Source of the DNA: Parus major
Taxonomy: Eukaryota; Chordata; Aves; Passeriformes; Paridae
DNA: 64,000 nucleotides
NCBI RefSeq assembly: GCF_001522545.3
Contig: NC_031769.1
Coordinates: 10,160,929-10,224,928 of the forward strand
Reading direction: 5' to 3'
The notes beneath the pieces were generated by a model that did no database searches, was not told the origin of the DNA, and saw nothing but the letters and a program-made list of their open reading frames with translations. Numbering within the stretch: position 1 is the stretch's first letter; each line of letters opens with the position of its first letter. The position numbers and the translations under genes are program-made. Below, one piece after another: positions 14,586 through 27,900 of the stretch.

Positions 14586-14715
14586 CCCAGAAGCCTGAAC
14601 ACCCTTGATTTTCTCAGTACAGACAGTGGAATGTCTTAAATAAAATATATTCCTATTGACATTTCTTTTAATGCAATGTCAGAAGTTTCCGGAAAGATGC
14701 TTGAACTGTAGAAAT
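14586..14715 (+). repeat. Dispersed ~130-bp segment, copy A
   Basis: This segment begins cccagaagcctg, contains ttttaatgcaatg and gaagtttcc, and ends ctgtagaaat. A second copy with the same landmarks at nearly the same spacing lies at 16,726-16,854 in the same orientation. By eye roughly 70 percent of positions match. It may be an old transposable element fragment or one half of a local duplication. Confidence 0.55.
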
Positions 14716-15328
14716 TTAAGTCAATATTACTTAAATTTAAAATTAATTCTCTGTTTTGAATCTGAGCAATTGATTGTGCTGATCTTGGAATAAAAGTTCT
14801 AAAGAGAGCTTCCCACAACATGACGTGGAAGGATAGAGATGTGCTCCACACACTGGAGATGGAGGGAGTATCGTAGGTAGAGCCAGCCTGTTTCCCTGGA
14901 AATCAAACCACCTGAAAGTTGGCTGTGCTATCAGAACACTGCAGCTGCTGCCAAGGTCCTCTCTGCATATTTAAATTTACACCAACCCTGTGTTGTGACA
15001 AAGTGCCAAGCACTGATGGGAACCTTCTGTCTCTAGTAAGAATTTTGGACACATAATAACAACAAAGGTTTAATATATCTTTGCTTGAAAGCAGAATTTA
15101 AATGAGGTTATCTAGGAAAAAGCAATCTTATTTCTTGGAAATACTATTTCATTATATGAAAATACAATGAATTAACATTTATCTGGAAAACGCTTTTTTT
15201 GTGTGTGTTTCACAACTACTTTTTAGCATTTCCAGACTGAACAATATTTTCTAGAATATATTTATTCTGGAATGAGTTTTTGCAGGTTTGAGTGATAGAA
15301 TCATTCAAGAAACTGAATGTGTATGTTT

Positions 15329-15376
15329 AACAACAAGGAAAACAACAGTAATAGTGGTAGTAATAATAACAGTAAT
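15329..15376 (+). repeat. Degenerate trinucleotide microsatellite (AAC/AGT/AAT)
   Basis: The patch is composed of aac, agt and aat triplets (aacaacaagg ... agtaataataacagtaat). It is imperfect and short. No function is implied. Confidence 0.6.
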
Positions 15377-16725
15377 AAACCCAACTTAATTCTGAATAAA
15401 CTGAAAATGTGGAAAAACTCAATTTTACATTTTGTTTGTTTTTGGTTTTTTTTGACATGTACATGGGTTTCTGATGCATCATTTGATCCTGTCTTACTCC
15501 AATATACTGAGATTTACAGGGATCTGTTTAGTTTATCCTTGCTTTGAGAATCAGTTTGATTATAGCATATAAGCATTGTCAGAGGAACAAAACACTGTAA
15601 ACTAAGAGGTGTTTAATCTAAAAGAGACAAGAACAACACTGAAAAAATTCAAGACTTAAAGCTTAATTAGCAGTGAATACTATTTTAATAACACATGCAG
15701 ATGAGATCACAACAGATTACCCAATGAAAATGGTGTCTTCTCCATTAGTTTTTGCCTTCAAACAGGCACTTGAATGCCAAGGTGATGGTGAGCTCTTCTG
15801 CAATAGTCTTGTCTCTGGACCACTGTTTGAGACAGGAAGACCTGCAGAAACCTGCCCTGGGGGAAAAAGCCAGATTTTCCTCTTCTCTTAACACAATTCC
15901 CTAATCACCACTGAGCAATTATCGCTTTCCTTTGCTCTAAAAGGAAAACAAGTGATAATGCAGATTAACTTAAATGTCTAATGATTATTCAGAGATGTAG
16001 AGTTGACAAGAGTTTCCCTAAATTAAGCAGACTGGATCCCGCTGTGATATAAGCACTCTTCTTGGTGACCAAGGCCTTAGTATTTCTCCCTTGAATTCAG
16101 CTGTGCTCAGTCTTCCAAAGGGGCTGCACATAACAGCGCCTCTGGACTGGCAGCCTGCTACATTTAAAATAAACTTTGTTATTGGTGGATTGTTGTAACT
16201 GTCACAGAATTTTAAAAAGTTACATTTTTCTACAGCCCACTAGAGAGGTGTTAAGTCATTAAAATAATGTGTGGTGTGCTTGTTTATTTATTTATTTATA
16301 CAGGACATATTAATTGTTGTTTAATGGACCAGCAGACTTGTCTGTTTCGAAATAAAAGTGCATAACTCTTGAATAGGCTTTCTAAAACTGTTGCACTTGC
16401 ATCTGCTGTTCAGACTGTTAATACTTTATTATTTTGAAAAGCAAGTTAAATTAACTCTCCAGTGTTAATGTACATTGCACACATACATGGGCACCCCAAT
16501 TCGCTCATTGTGGATGAGGCCATGACTGTATAAACAGAACCATTTCAGAGAAACATATTCACAGGTTTATCTTCTACAAAACACCAAATAATAAGGAGCT
16601 AATATTTTGATTTTTCACATCAAGCACTGCAGCACAGTCCCACTCATTCCAAGATTGGTGCTGAGAGGAGTAAGCCAGCTCCTGCAGGATGTACCTCCCT
16701 TGCTGTGTGTGGTTCATGGCACTCC

Positions 16726-16854
16726 CCAGAAGCCTGCACACTCTTGCTTTTCTTAGAATGGATATTGAGTTATCTTTAATAAAGTGCACTCCTACTGAGA
16801 TCACTTTTAATGCAATGGTGGAAGTTTCCAAAAAGACATTTAAGCTGTAAAAAT
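16726..16854 (+). repeat. Dispersed ~130-bp segment, copy B
   Basis: This is the second copy of the segment at 14,586-14,715: cccagaagcctg, then tcttta(a)taaa, ttttaatgcaatg, gaagtttcc and ctgtaaaaat occur in the same order with similar spacing. The two copies are about 2.1 kb apart and in the same orientation. Confidence 0.55.
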
Positions 16855-19800
16855 CTGTGGGAGTAGCAATGCTTAAGGACTAAACCTTTCTACTGTGCCA
16901 CTAACAAAGTGCTTCACTTTCTACATATCTTGTGCTGTTACCAAGGGCCATTTTGTATCACTGAAAATAAAGAGAGTAATTCTTATTCATGAGGCCTGTC
17001 TTGCTGGCCTCATTCCTAATGACTTTGGACATAATGCATTAAACTTTTGTCACTTCCACTGTGCAGGAACTGTGCTCTCCAGCATTCCCATCGCCTCTGT
17101 GCATCAGGTGAATTTGATTTTCCTGTGGGCTTTACTTACCCACATTTTGTTGTCCCTGGGCCTGATGCAGGGCACAAGGCTGGCTTTGGGATCATGTGTG
17201 GTGCACGTGAAAGGCTGAAAGCAGGACAACAAGGCAAGGTTTGAGTTTGAAGGATGCTGATGAGTTGGTTTGCATGGATTGATGAGAAGTAGGCTGTGTT
17301 GGTGGGAAGGCTATCTGGTGGTTCCAAGGTGCAAAGTGAATGGAGGAATTTATTTTTCTGTCATACTGATACTCTGCTAGAGAGAACATGAACTTGGAGC
17401 ACAGGATGAAGTAACTGGTATTTGTTTTGCTTTTGTGTTTTTACTTCGTTTGTCCTGTCTACACATGTCTAAGCCTCAAATTCCAAACCACGACTTAATC
17501 CCTTCTCCTTTGGAGCCCTTGGAGGTAGAAAACAAAGTTGTGGTAAATCATATCATTAGACTTTAATAGCCAATATACAGTAAGTAACATTTTTCCTCCC
17601 AAGGGAATTATTTAATGTTTAATGAAAATACCAATTTGCATAATTCACTTGCAGTATAAAGGTCACCAACAGTTTGTGACTAGGATAACAGGGTAATTAC
17701 TTAAGATAGCTATCTTCCATCGACAAAAGAATGTTAATTTGTTGAAAAAGACTATTTTAAATTATTGTATTTTAATTATTATGTCATCTTTTTTATATTT
17801 TTAAAATGCCAGAACTTGTGCAGCAGAGCTCTCAAAGCTCTGTGTCACTTTCTCAAAGGCAGTGGGTGTTGAGACCAGGCAGACCAGGCTTCTCTATTAG
17901 CTGGTAGATGAATGGCAAAACTATGAGAAGTGTGAGTGAACCTGAGTGATGGACCAACATAGAAGGTGCCTGGGTCAAAGACACAGAAGTCCCACACTGT
18001 GTCCCCTCTGTGGGAAGACCCCAGTGGTCATACTTCATCACCAAAATTCTTGGGTCACAAGTAAAATATTATCCAAATAAGGGTCTATGTTTTAAAGTTG
18101 TGGTCTAAGAGAAAACAGAGAGGGGTTCTTAGTAAAGCACAACTCGGCCAAGCACTGGACACCTGCTGAGCCTTTGCATGACCAAGCCCAGCCAAGGACT
18201 GGATATCATGGCAGTCACGTAGGAGGAAGCAGATCATGGAAATCTCTGCTGGAGTGTGTGGAGCCCAGTGCTGATCCTGACAGCTACACACTATAGGCTG
18301 CTTTGGGCCAGGGTCCACCACCACGCCCAGAATGTTTGCCAGGAATATCCAAAACTGGCATCCAGCTGCCAGTGTGCTGGAGCATGCTGCATTCCCAGGG
18401 GAGTGTGTGTCAGAACCAGCCTGCAACAGGGACTTCCTGAATTGTGAGTGTGTGCAATGTAGCCACAGTCACCCAGGAGTATTCCTGGCGCTGGAGCCAC
18501 TGCTGTCACTTTGTATTTCAGAGTGCACTGTCCTGCTTCTCTGCAGAGATTCCTATCGGGGCCATCAGCAGGGCTTGTAAAGATGACTCAATCTAAAAGA
18601 CTCCTTTTCCCATTCACTGTAAAGCCAGGAGGATTTCTCTCTTATCCTGTAGGTGCACCATATGGGTGTCTTCAATAGAGGGAAGTGACCCTGAGTGAGT
18701 GACACACTGCTTGCAGAGGGACAAACCTACTTTTGCAACTCAGCACAATAGACCAAAACCACACTATGTTTCATTTAATGATTACTCCTTCACAAAGCTT
18801 TCAAATAATAAGCACTAACATATTTTAAACCTGAGCAAGCTAAACATTTAATTTACTACTCACTTGACACCACTTTAGTTCATTAAAACCTCTGCAGCAC
18901 TGGAGAAGGTGAAGAGGGCAGTATGATTAAGACAGCATGATTAGGGCAGGGCAGGAGTTTCTCTCAGCTGAGAGTTGAGGGAATCTTATTCTTTCCTTCA
19001 AAGACAGCAGTGTTGCTTCTCCTTGGCTGGGCCAGGATGGGGCTCTAGGCACCACATTTCCCTGCCTCTTGGGTGCTCTGCAAGGTGATGCTTTGGGATA
19101 AGCCTTGCACTGCACAGAATGACCCCAGCTGTTTACCTGCATGTCCCCAGAGTAGTATTTTTAAGGGATATGATATTGATAACTCAGCTTGCCTCTGCTG
19201 TGATTTAGAAAGCATCTAATTGCATTTATACAAATAATTATATACATGTATATATATTTTAATGTTAGTTGTCACTGTGAAATAGAGTAGATGTACCAAC
19301 TTTATTAATAAAATCCTGGCATCTATGAAAAGATGAGGGATGCCAGCCTGTGCCACAGAAGCAGCAGTGAGGGCCTGCAGTTGATGTCCTGGTCTGGCCT
19401 CAGTCTGACCCCCTCCCCAGGGAGGTGTCCAATGCCCAGGGCTGGGGCTGTTCCTGCTCCCCTCCCAGGGATCTGAGGCACCACACACAGCCAAGAGCTG
19501 AATGTGCAGTTTCTGAAAAAATCTGTCTTCTGCTTGCATTTAAATCACAGAATTTCTTTTTCCACCTCCTCACAAATCAAGACCCAGGAAAGCAGTATAA
19601 GATTCAATGCTGAATTTAGGCAGATTTCTGGTCAGAGGCTTCTTTGCTCTGCAAGCCCTCCAGCCCCTATGCTGAGCCAGGGTATGACCATTCCAGGTGT
19701 AGCTTCCACCTGCTTCCCAGCTCCTGGAAGCCATCTCGTTTGAGATGTGTGGCTGGTCACTTCTGTTTTGAATTTAGGTTCTGTTTGATTTCCCAATGCA

Positions 19801-21441
19801 GAACTCTCATTAAAGAGAATTAGAGCACAATAAAAATAGGCTTTAGGGGACCAGCCTGTCCAGTCAGTCATCCAGGAGGTTCCTTACAGAATTATGCACA
19901 TAAGTAGTCACTGGTGGCTTTTTGTATCCTTCATAAGAGTGGCCAATAGCAGACATACAGAAGAGAGCTTTCCAGTAGCAAACATGGAAAAGCTTCCCAT
20001 CAGCAGCATTTCCACACAGTATCCCAGCTTTAAGCTGTCTGAAGTTTAGGCCTCCTTAAACCACAAGTGGCATATTTGTCTTAAAAAAATTAATGTAACA
20101 CAGCATCTAAAAATAATCCCATGGAGTCATACATTCTCTTGTTTTTCAGCATTTGAATCACTGCGGCTGACTCCACAGTGTCATAAAACACATTTTTAGA
20201 AGGAAAATTATCCAAAAATTTCCTAGAGTGAAATACTTAAAAATAAACAATCTCTCACTCTGTAAAGCACATACCTAAGTCCTGTTGTTTCAGAAAGTGC
20301 TGAAGGCTGTGGATGAGGAAGTTCTGGCCACTCCCTGGTGCCCAGAGGCCACACATGGCCAGAGCTGTGGGCATCCCACCAGCTTGCATGCAGCTCAGCC
20401 TGCATCAAGCTCTTACTCACAGTTGTTTTCCCACGAGCTCAAAACCTGAAAACAAACTGCTAAAAAACCTGATTATTCTCCAAAGCTGAGATGTGTGGTG
20501 GAAGGCCCATGTGTGCTAACAGAGGAGCAGTGCATCAGCACAGGGCTCAGAGCAAACACCAGAAGCGCTGCTGGGGGAGCAGAGCCATCCCTGCTGTAAC
20601 AATACTCCCGCAGCCAAGAAAACTTACTCTAGCTGGCACCGAGCAGGAGGCAGGGAAATTGTCTTCACCGGTGCCACACATTTTTTCTCTCTTCAACCAA
20701 CAGTTTAAAGGACAAACAGAGGAATGACTGAACCCCAAATACTTTGTTGACTGAATCTACAAATAGGCAAGCCCCTATTGCTCATATTCTGCCACTCAGC
20801 TGGTTTCTGGTAGCCCCTAAAATGACAAGACTCATCTCCAAAATGCTCAAGCTGTTAAAAATAACAGTATCCTGTTCTTGTATATTAAAATTTCATACTA
20901 ATTTTATTTGTGAGTGTATGAAGAAAAAGAGGCTAGGCTGAGCTCTGGATTTAGGCGCACAATTTTTCTTTGACTACAAAAAGGAAAAGGCTAAGACGCC
21001 TTCATTTAAGTGGCTTTGATTCATCCCGCAGCGCTAGCTCTGAACTGGCTGTGCATGGTCATCAGTGCGTGTGACAAACGCTCCTGAACGCCCGGAGCAC
21101 AGTCTGTACCCAGGGACTGAGGCACCCTGCTTTGGGAAGCGTTGCCCTCAGAGCATGCAGGTTCTAAAACCACCAGCGACTGCTAAAACAAAACCTGTCT
21201 GCGAGGTGCTCGCGGGGAAAAGGAGGCAGAAGTCAGATAGCATCTCCCCCTGCTCCACCCCTTCACACTCATTATGTGACATGAAAGCTCATGCCTTAAT
21301 TAGCCCGGAAATAAATTACACTGGCTCCTCCTGGTGGCTGGTCCCACAAGCTCAGCACGGCCGGCTGTGGAGATGGGCGATGAGCGCTCATCTTCCCTCG
21401 GCCCAGCGGGTTGTGCGAGCTGCAGCGGAGCTACAGCAGTC

Positions 21442-21552
21442 GTGTCCACCTGTGTGTCCACCTGTGTGTCCACCTGTGTGTCCACCTGTGTGTCCACCTG
21501 TGTGTCCATCTCTGCGTCCATATCTGTGCCCACCTGTGCCCACCTCTGTGCC
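21442..21552 (+). repeat. 12-bp minisatellite (gtgtccacctgt)
   Basis: About five near-perfect tandem units of gtgtccacctgt run from 21,442, then decay into variants (gtgtccatctct, gcgtccatatct, gtgcccacctgt). Because 12 is a multiple of 3, the array is open in several frames on both strands and creates long spurious reading frames rich in repeated CPPV, CVST or VDTQ units. Confidence 0.9.
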
Positions 21553-21623
21553 GATGCCATCGCTGGGGCTTTGGTGCTCGTGGGCTGGTGGTACCAGCGT
21601 CCCTGAGCCACAGGAGGATGGCA

Positions 21624-21962
21624 GGAGGGGCTGTGGCTGAGGGGCTGAGGGGCTGTGACTGAGGAGCTGTGACTGAGGGGCTGTGACTGAGGGGCTGTGA
21701 CCGAGGGGCTGTGACTGAGGAGCTGTGACTGAGGAGCTGTGGCTGAGGGGCTGTGGCTGAGGGGCTGTGGCTGAGGGGCTGTGGCTGAGGGGCTGTGGCT
21801 GAGGGGCTTGGCGGGAGGGGCTGTGACTGAGGGGCTGTGACTGAGGGGCTGTGACCGAGGGGTTGTGACTGAGGAGCTGTGACCGAGGGGCTGTGGCTGA
21901 GGGGCTGTGGCTGAGGGGCTGTGGCCGGAGGNGGAGGAGCTGTGGCTGAGGGGCTGTGGCTG
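21624..21962 (+). repeat. 14-bp minisatellite (ctgaggggctgtg-n)
   Basis: About 24 tandem units of the 14-base motif ggggctgtgactga and its variant with ggctga fill this 339-base stretch. Subtypes (gactga, gaccga, ggctga, aggagctg) occur in runs, which indicates local unit expansion. One unresolved base (n) lies at 21,932. The array is G-rich on the plus strand, with regularly spaced GGGG runs. Confidence 0.9.
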
Positions 21963-24900
21963 GTGCTGGTCCTTAAGGGGCTGATCCTGGTGTGTGCTGT
22001 GGGGACTCAGCCCCGCACATTCAGTTCCAGAGGGAGAAATGGAATAACACAGCCTAAAAGCTCGCTGATGCAGGGAGTAACAGCTCTATAATAAAGGAAA
22101 GCAGCTGGATTAGGAATTGAGCCAGTTTGTGTTCCCTAAGCCTACCCAGCATTCATTTTTTGAACGGAACAATTCCCCTCTGCAGCACAGAGGAACCAGC
22201 GTCTCCCCCCGGGGAGGTTTGCCTCAGGAGGGGTGTGGGCAGGTCAGAGGACACAGTGCACTTTCAAGGTAAAATCTGAATAAATATTCTGCATGGAAAC
22301 AGGCCCAGTGACTGAGTGTGCTGGCAGGCTAGCCTGGAGACCTGGCTGTGTTTGAAGGACTGTGGTTATAATTACTGTCACCATTACTTGCATCAAGGAT
22401 TACAACCACATGAATTTGGAGCCTCATCACTTTTAGTCAGTGCTTTAAAGCTGCTTCCCTCTTATGCACGCCCAGTGGTTTTCTTGACCTATTTTTGGAC
22501 AGTGAGGAATTTATTTTTATATACAGACTTCCCACTAAACCATGGTAATACAGTAAACAGGAGGCTGGGAGGAACAGGAGTAATATACCTGGCTCTGCAC
22601 TCTCACCCTGACTAAACAACTCAACAGGGAGCAACCCTGGATGCAATGCTGACTAGAGTTACGGAAATCCATCATACTGAAAATGCTGGTGCCACAACAT
22701 ACAGAAAGGGGATGAGGATTACCTCAGGCTGTGCTTTGTCAAATATTCTGTATTGAAGATACTCTGTGTTCTCTATGGAAGAAATTCACACAAGCCAGAA
22801 CCTTTTACAGGCGTGAGATATGAGACCTCTACAGCTCCCTCTTCATCCTTCTCTCCTGACAGCTGAAGTGTTGAATGGTATAAAAGGAATATCTGGTTCC
22901 CAGGAAGAAATCATACAAAACCCCAGTGGTGCATTTATATTTATTCCAGGAATAGGATAAGTTATTTGGTTTATAGTTAAACAAGAGGATCTGTACTCCC
23001 CATTTCCTCTGTATGTTCATCTGTAGCTCCAGTGTAAGGGCTGATAGAGGCAGATCTTATACATAGCTCACATTTGGGCTTCAGACTCAGCCCTCTTTTG
23101 TTAAACTCCAGTAAATATCCATTCATGGCTCCCTTTGACCCCCACCATTTTATCATCTCCAGGGACAGACACAGCTGAGGGGCACAGTGACACAAGGGAA
23201 GCCAGAGAACATCAGAGTTTTCAATAAGTTAAAAAACCAAACAACAACTACAACAAAAACCCTCAGATTCTCCTCTTCCATCAAGAATGAGAAAAAGGTC
23301 CAGGTGGAGCAAAAAAAACCAAAACATAGAAGAATATATAGATGTAGTGACACATCTCCTGTATTTTTCTCAGTTCAGTGATCAGGTGAGGGATGAAACC
23401 AAAATGCAGAGAAGAAAGAAGGTTTGAAATAAGGTTTGGATAGATATCTTAATGGGATAAATGTAATTTAAACATGCAAATATGAATAGCCAGTGGGTTT
23501 CCCTCAGGAGCTGCATGATATGTAAAGCACAACATCTCATGGATGGTACAGGAGTGAACACCTCTTCATGTGCAGTATCTCTGTGAGGAACATGAGCATG
23601 GGCAGTCTGGGTCCAGCCTTGCACACTGCCTCTTCTATTGTTTCACAGCAAATTTCCACAAGAACTGGTGAGAACAAAAATGTGCAGCTTTGCCTTCCTG
23701 AATTGAATATACTGCAGCCCAGCCTCCAGCAATGTGCAGCTCAGGGACTTCCTGAGCCAGAGGTAATGTCTTTACATTCAGCAGTCACTCGTGGACACTT
23801 GGCTGAGTCTGTTCTCCCAGAGCAGGAATCCACGCTGTTCACGGGCGTGCAGCTGGGCCAGCTCACTAAGCAATGCCCCACTGGTGCTGCTGGCCCAGAT
23901 AAGTGGCATGTGCTATATTTTCCCTTTATCTAGGCTATAAAGTCAGTGTGAAATTTGTATAAAATACAGCACAGAAAAAAAGGAGAGGATTATTTCTATA
24001 GGTGGCAAGACTTTGAAGGTGAAAGTACTATATTTCTTTAAGACTGACTTTGTGTTTGTTCCTGCAGTGCCTATTATGAAGAAATCATATAGTATGTTGG
24101 GAATAGGTCTGTGCTGTAAAAGATCTCTTTTCCAAAATGTATCTGTGCGTAGTTCCCTTCTGCATATTTAAAGTAAATGGTCCTTTTTCATATAATTGTT
24201 GTATGGAGTCAGAGGCAAATATTGATAGATAGTGACAGAGTTTAATTTATTTCTTTCTTGAAGATTGATTTTTCTTGGGTTTTGACAGCACTGGCTGCCT
24301 TCCCAGAAGCGTTTCTGAATTTATCACTGCTGTGTGCCAAGCTGAGATGGAAAAAACAGCTTTTAAATATAAAACCCCTCAAACTAGGGGGATATTTCAG
24401 TTTGGTGAAGTTCTGGCCATAACCCCCAGTGCCACAGGGTAAGGACAGCTGAGAGGAATTGAGGCAGTGATTTATTTAACAGTGTCAATGGAGGGAGATC
24501 AGCCTTAGAGAGGGATGCCCCTGTCTGCCATGGGGTAATTACATCTCACTCTGAACTTCGTTCATGCTGAAGATCATTTCCTTCTCTGTCACAGTTGTGT
24601 CTAGGCACTGAGTGAAAGAAGTGAGAGTGTTAACTGAGACAGACTTGCCCATCTGCAGTACTTTGCAGTATTCCAGCACTCAGGGCCACTGTGGGAATCC
24701 AGCTGCCCAAATCATTGATGTGCAGAAGTTTCACTTCACATTGCCCAGCAGAGGAAAGCTCCTGGCCCTGTTTTTTGAGTCTTCCTGCTGAACAATCTTG
24801 TGAGTTTTAATAGCTCCCTTCTGATGGCAGTGTCTCCAGAGGGCAGGGTGAAGCTCACTGCTGAGGCATGCCAGAGGTGACATTCCCTGGATGCACACAG

Positions 24901-27900
24901 GGATGCAGCTGCTGATGTGACTTGTGTCATTGTGGACATCACTGGAGCTGTACAGGCTTCTACACAGCTGAGCTCAGCCATGGTGCTCCTCTGCTGAAGG
25001 ACAGCTGCTCTGTCTACTCTTAGTATCATCCCACAAGACAAATAAGGAGCCGAGGCAAAGGAAGTTGAATTTTGTACTAAACTGGAAAGATTAAATACTT
25101 TTATCAGCTTCATCAGACTGGACTCAGAGTGAAGATATTTGGATTTTGTGCCAGGGTCTGTGGTGTATGGCTCAGGCTGCAATCAGCAGTTCATGTAAGC
25201 ACCATTGCACCATTCATCTGGTGAAGTTACCACAGCTTCTCTCTGTGTAAAACCCCTTGTAGCAGCTACTCCTTGTTGGACTCACCTGGTTGGGCAAGCT
25301 CTCGGCACATCCTTCATGAAGGGGTTGCAGCAGAGGGGATGTGGAACAAACAGAAGGAGAGACAAGAGCTTGTAGAGCAGTGTCAGGAGAAACACCCTCT
25401 TCCATCACAAGATCAAGGCAGTTAACAAAAAGTCTGGGCATCCGGCAAGATCAAACCAAGCTCCACTGCTCAGTCTGCTCAGAGATCCTCCCCTCCCCGC
25501 AGCAATGTGGCAGAGCCTCTCACTCCCTCTAACGTTAAAACAGTGCTTCATTTAAAAGAAAAGGAACTCCGATTGCTCTGGTTTTCACCACCTCAGGGAA
25601 ATGGAATGCCCCTCTCACCTCCCAGGTGGGAAAGTGAAATCCCACAAAGAAAGTTCTTTCCCAATCCTTTCCCTTTGCAGTGAGCTCTCGTCCTGGTGAC
25701 CCCACCTTCCCCTGAGACAGGAGAGGTCTTAGTGCTGGCCGGGGAACCTGGTGTCTCCTCTCAGCGAGAAGCACGTCCCAGCTGATTCATTCGGGTTGAA
25801 GAGGAGAAACTCTCTTTTTACCAAGGATCTCACCTCTCTGAAGACTCTTTGTAATTAATTCTGCTCCTCTCTGAGCTTGGCAGCAGTGGCTGATGCTGTG
25901 AAGCATAGAAGCCTTCGCTGATAAGCCCTGCATTGTGCCTATCTTCATTTCTTTGAATGTTTTCTATCAGGAGAGCACCAATTTGTATTTCCTATAGAAA
26001 TTGCTCCTGGCTGCCAGGCTGGATGGGCTTTTCTCTGACAGAAATGGAGGTGGACACGGCCACTGGTTCCTGCTTTCCTGCCAAGCAAAGGTGCCATGGA
26101 AGAGCCTCCCTTTCCCTTTGCCCTTCCCAGCAGATGGTTCTTCTGAGTGAGCACAGGAATGCAACAATGCCACTTTGTCTCTTGTCCCTGTGTTAGGTTC
26201 TACCATTCAATTTTGAGTTTTGACAGCACTTGATTTTAAAGGAAGCACAGTCCTCCTTTAACCTCTGCCCTGGTGATGGGAGCTGCAGACCCTACTGGTC
26301 CCTTTGAGGGAAATACAAGACATTCCTCATACTGAAAGTCCTGGGATGTGTTTCTGGTTTGAGCTAACAGTGTGCTGGGTGGATTTCATCACACATGAAG
26401 GGGAAAGATGTCTGTAATCCCACATCTTCCGTTGTACATGGGCTTAGGTCATACTGTGGTGCTCTTTGCAGCATGATAATACCATATTGAAGTAGGTCTG
26501 AGGAGCTCAGGCTGAAGATGGAGAGGTTTCTTTCCCCATCTAGCGAAATTCTAAAGCATGGGTTAAGATTTCAGATGTTTAGGTAACAAATACATTTTCT
26601 GTATAAAAAGCCCCAATGGCTTGCTTATGCACTAGAGCACACCTTTGGGCAGGTTTAAAACTGTGCAACATGACCTAATGCTTCAAAAATCATCTAAAAC
26701 ATAGTATGTACAAGAAAATATGAATAAAGAAATGGAAACACACTGTTAATACCAAAGCACCTTTCCAAAATTGATTCTGGGCATAATATCTAAATTCTTA
26801 AAGCTTAACCTCAGGAATTATCCCTAAGAGGGATAATAATTCCCTAGCTATATCAGAGCAGAACAAGTTCACAAGCAAAAATTCATTAAGGAAAACTCTT
26901 TCTTGGTAAACTACAGTGAAAATGACTGGAGGGATTCACACCTGTGCCCTTGAGATGCATCAGATCTCTGAAAACCTAATACAGAGTTTAGTGTATGCAG
27001 ATACCTTCCTCAGAAATCACAGTAAAACCAGGATTTCTCTTTAACTTGTTCTGCTCTCTGAGTTCCTCTTGATATATGTTTTACCTAAATCTTAAGAATT
27101 TAGCACTGAACCATGCTGGTTAGTCAGGGCCATGGGGTAGGGAAGCTCCAGGCAATGTCCCACTAAAACCTATTTCTGGTGTGCAAAAAACAAAGCAAAA
27201 GGTGCTGGATGAACTCTAGGGTCTGTCAGATTGCTGTGGGGGCACTTAGATGATATTTCTGAAGATTCAGCTAGTTATCAACACGCGTTGTTTTGTCACT
27301 ATTTCATTTCTGATAAAGACAATCATCTGGAATGGGCTGCATGTGTTCAGAGAATTCCACTCAAGGTGTCATGGTCCACACAGCTGACCTCCTCCTATCT
27401 GCACACACCTATAGCCCAGAAACTTTCCTCAGAGCACAACATTTCCATTCACTTCTAGATTTTAGATTAATCAACTAATTAAAATTAATTTGGTTTTATA
27501 CTAATCAAGTCATAAAAAGCATTTTAGCTTAACTGATACTCACAGTCATCCAACAACCATCTCAGAGGTAACTGAGCAGGGGATGTATTCAACACATGAA
27601 GAATTTAAAGTAAAAAGCATTGAGAATCCAGTATTGCTGACTGGAAAATATTGTACTCATCCTCCAGCTGTTTCTAATTACAAATATGTGTTATGAAATA
27701 TCCATTGATTTAGGCATTGCAGGTCACTCAACAGGGAAGATGAATGATGTCAACAGAATTCCTTTTATTTCTTTCTGGATGAGGGATGTGGTCTTCCTGA
27801 TATTAATACGCACCCATTGTGCAAGATCCTTTCACAGGGATATGTTCATCTGCACTTGAAAATGGACAAAAACAGCACTGTCATGATTGCTCCTGGAGGA

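Larger units (their letters stand above)
13905..21440. other. Intergenic AT-rich DNA, no supported gene
   Basis: The longest reading frames are about 60-113 codons, unconserved to my eye and without splice partners. The stretch contains the paired related segments at 14,586 and 16,726 and a small trinucleotide-rich patch near 15,330. Towards 21,000 it becomes GC-richer and leads into two minisatellites. I see no RNA gene. Confidence 0.55.

Noticed and set aside
21065..21640. 191-codon plus-strand frame with repeated CPPV units
   Set aside because: The frame stays open only because the 12-bp minisatellite is a multiple of three; antisense and alternative frames across the array are open as well.
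24736..25182. 148-codon minus-strand frame, at first sight like a degraded ankyrin-type protein
   Set aside because: No repeat consensus or conserved motif could be aligned in any of the three frames, so similarity was not supported.
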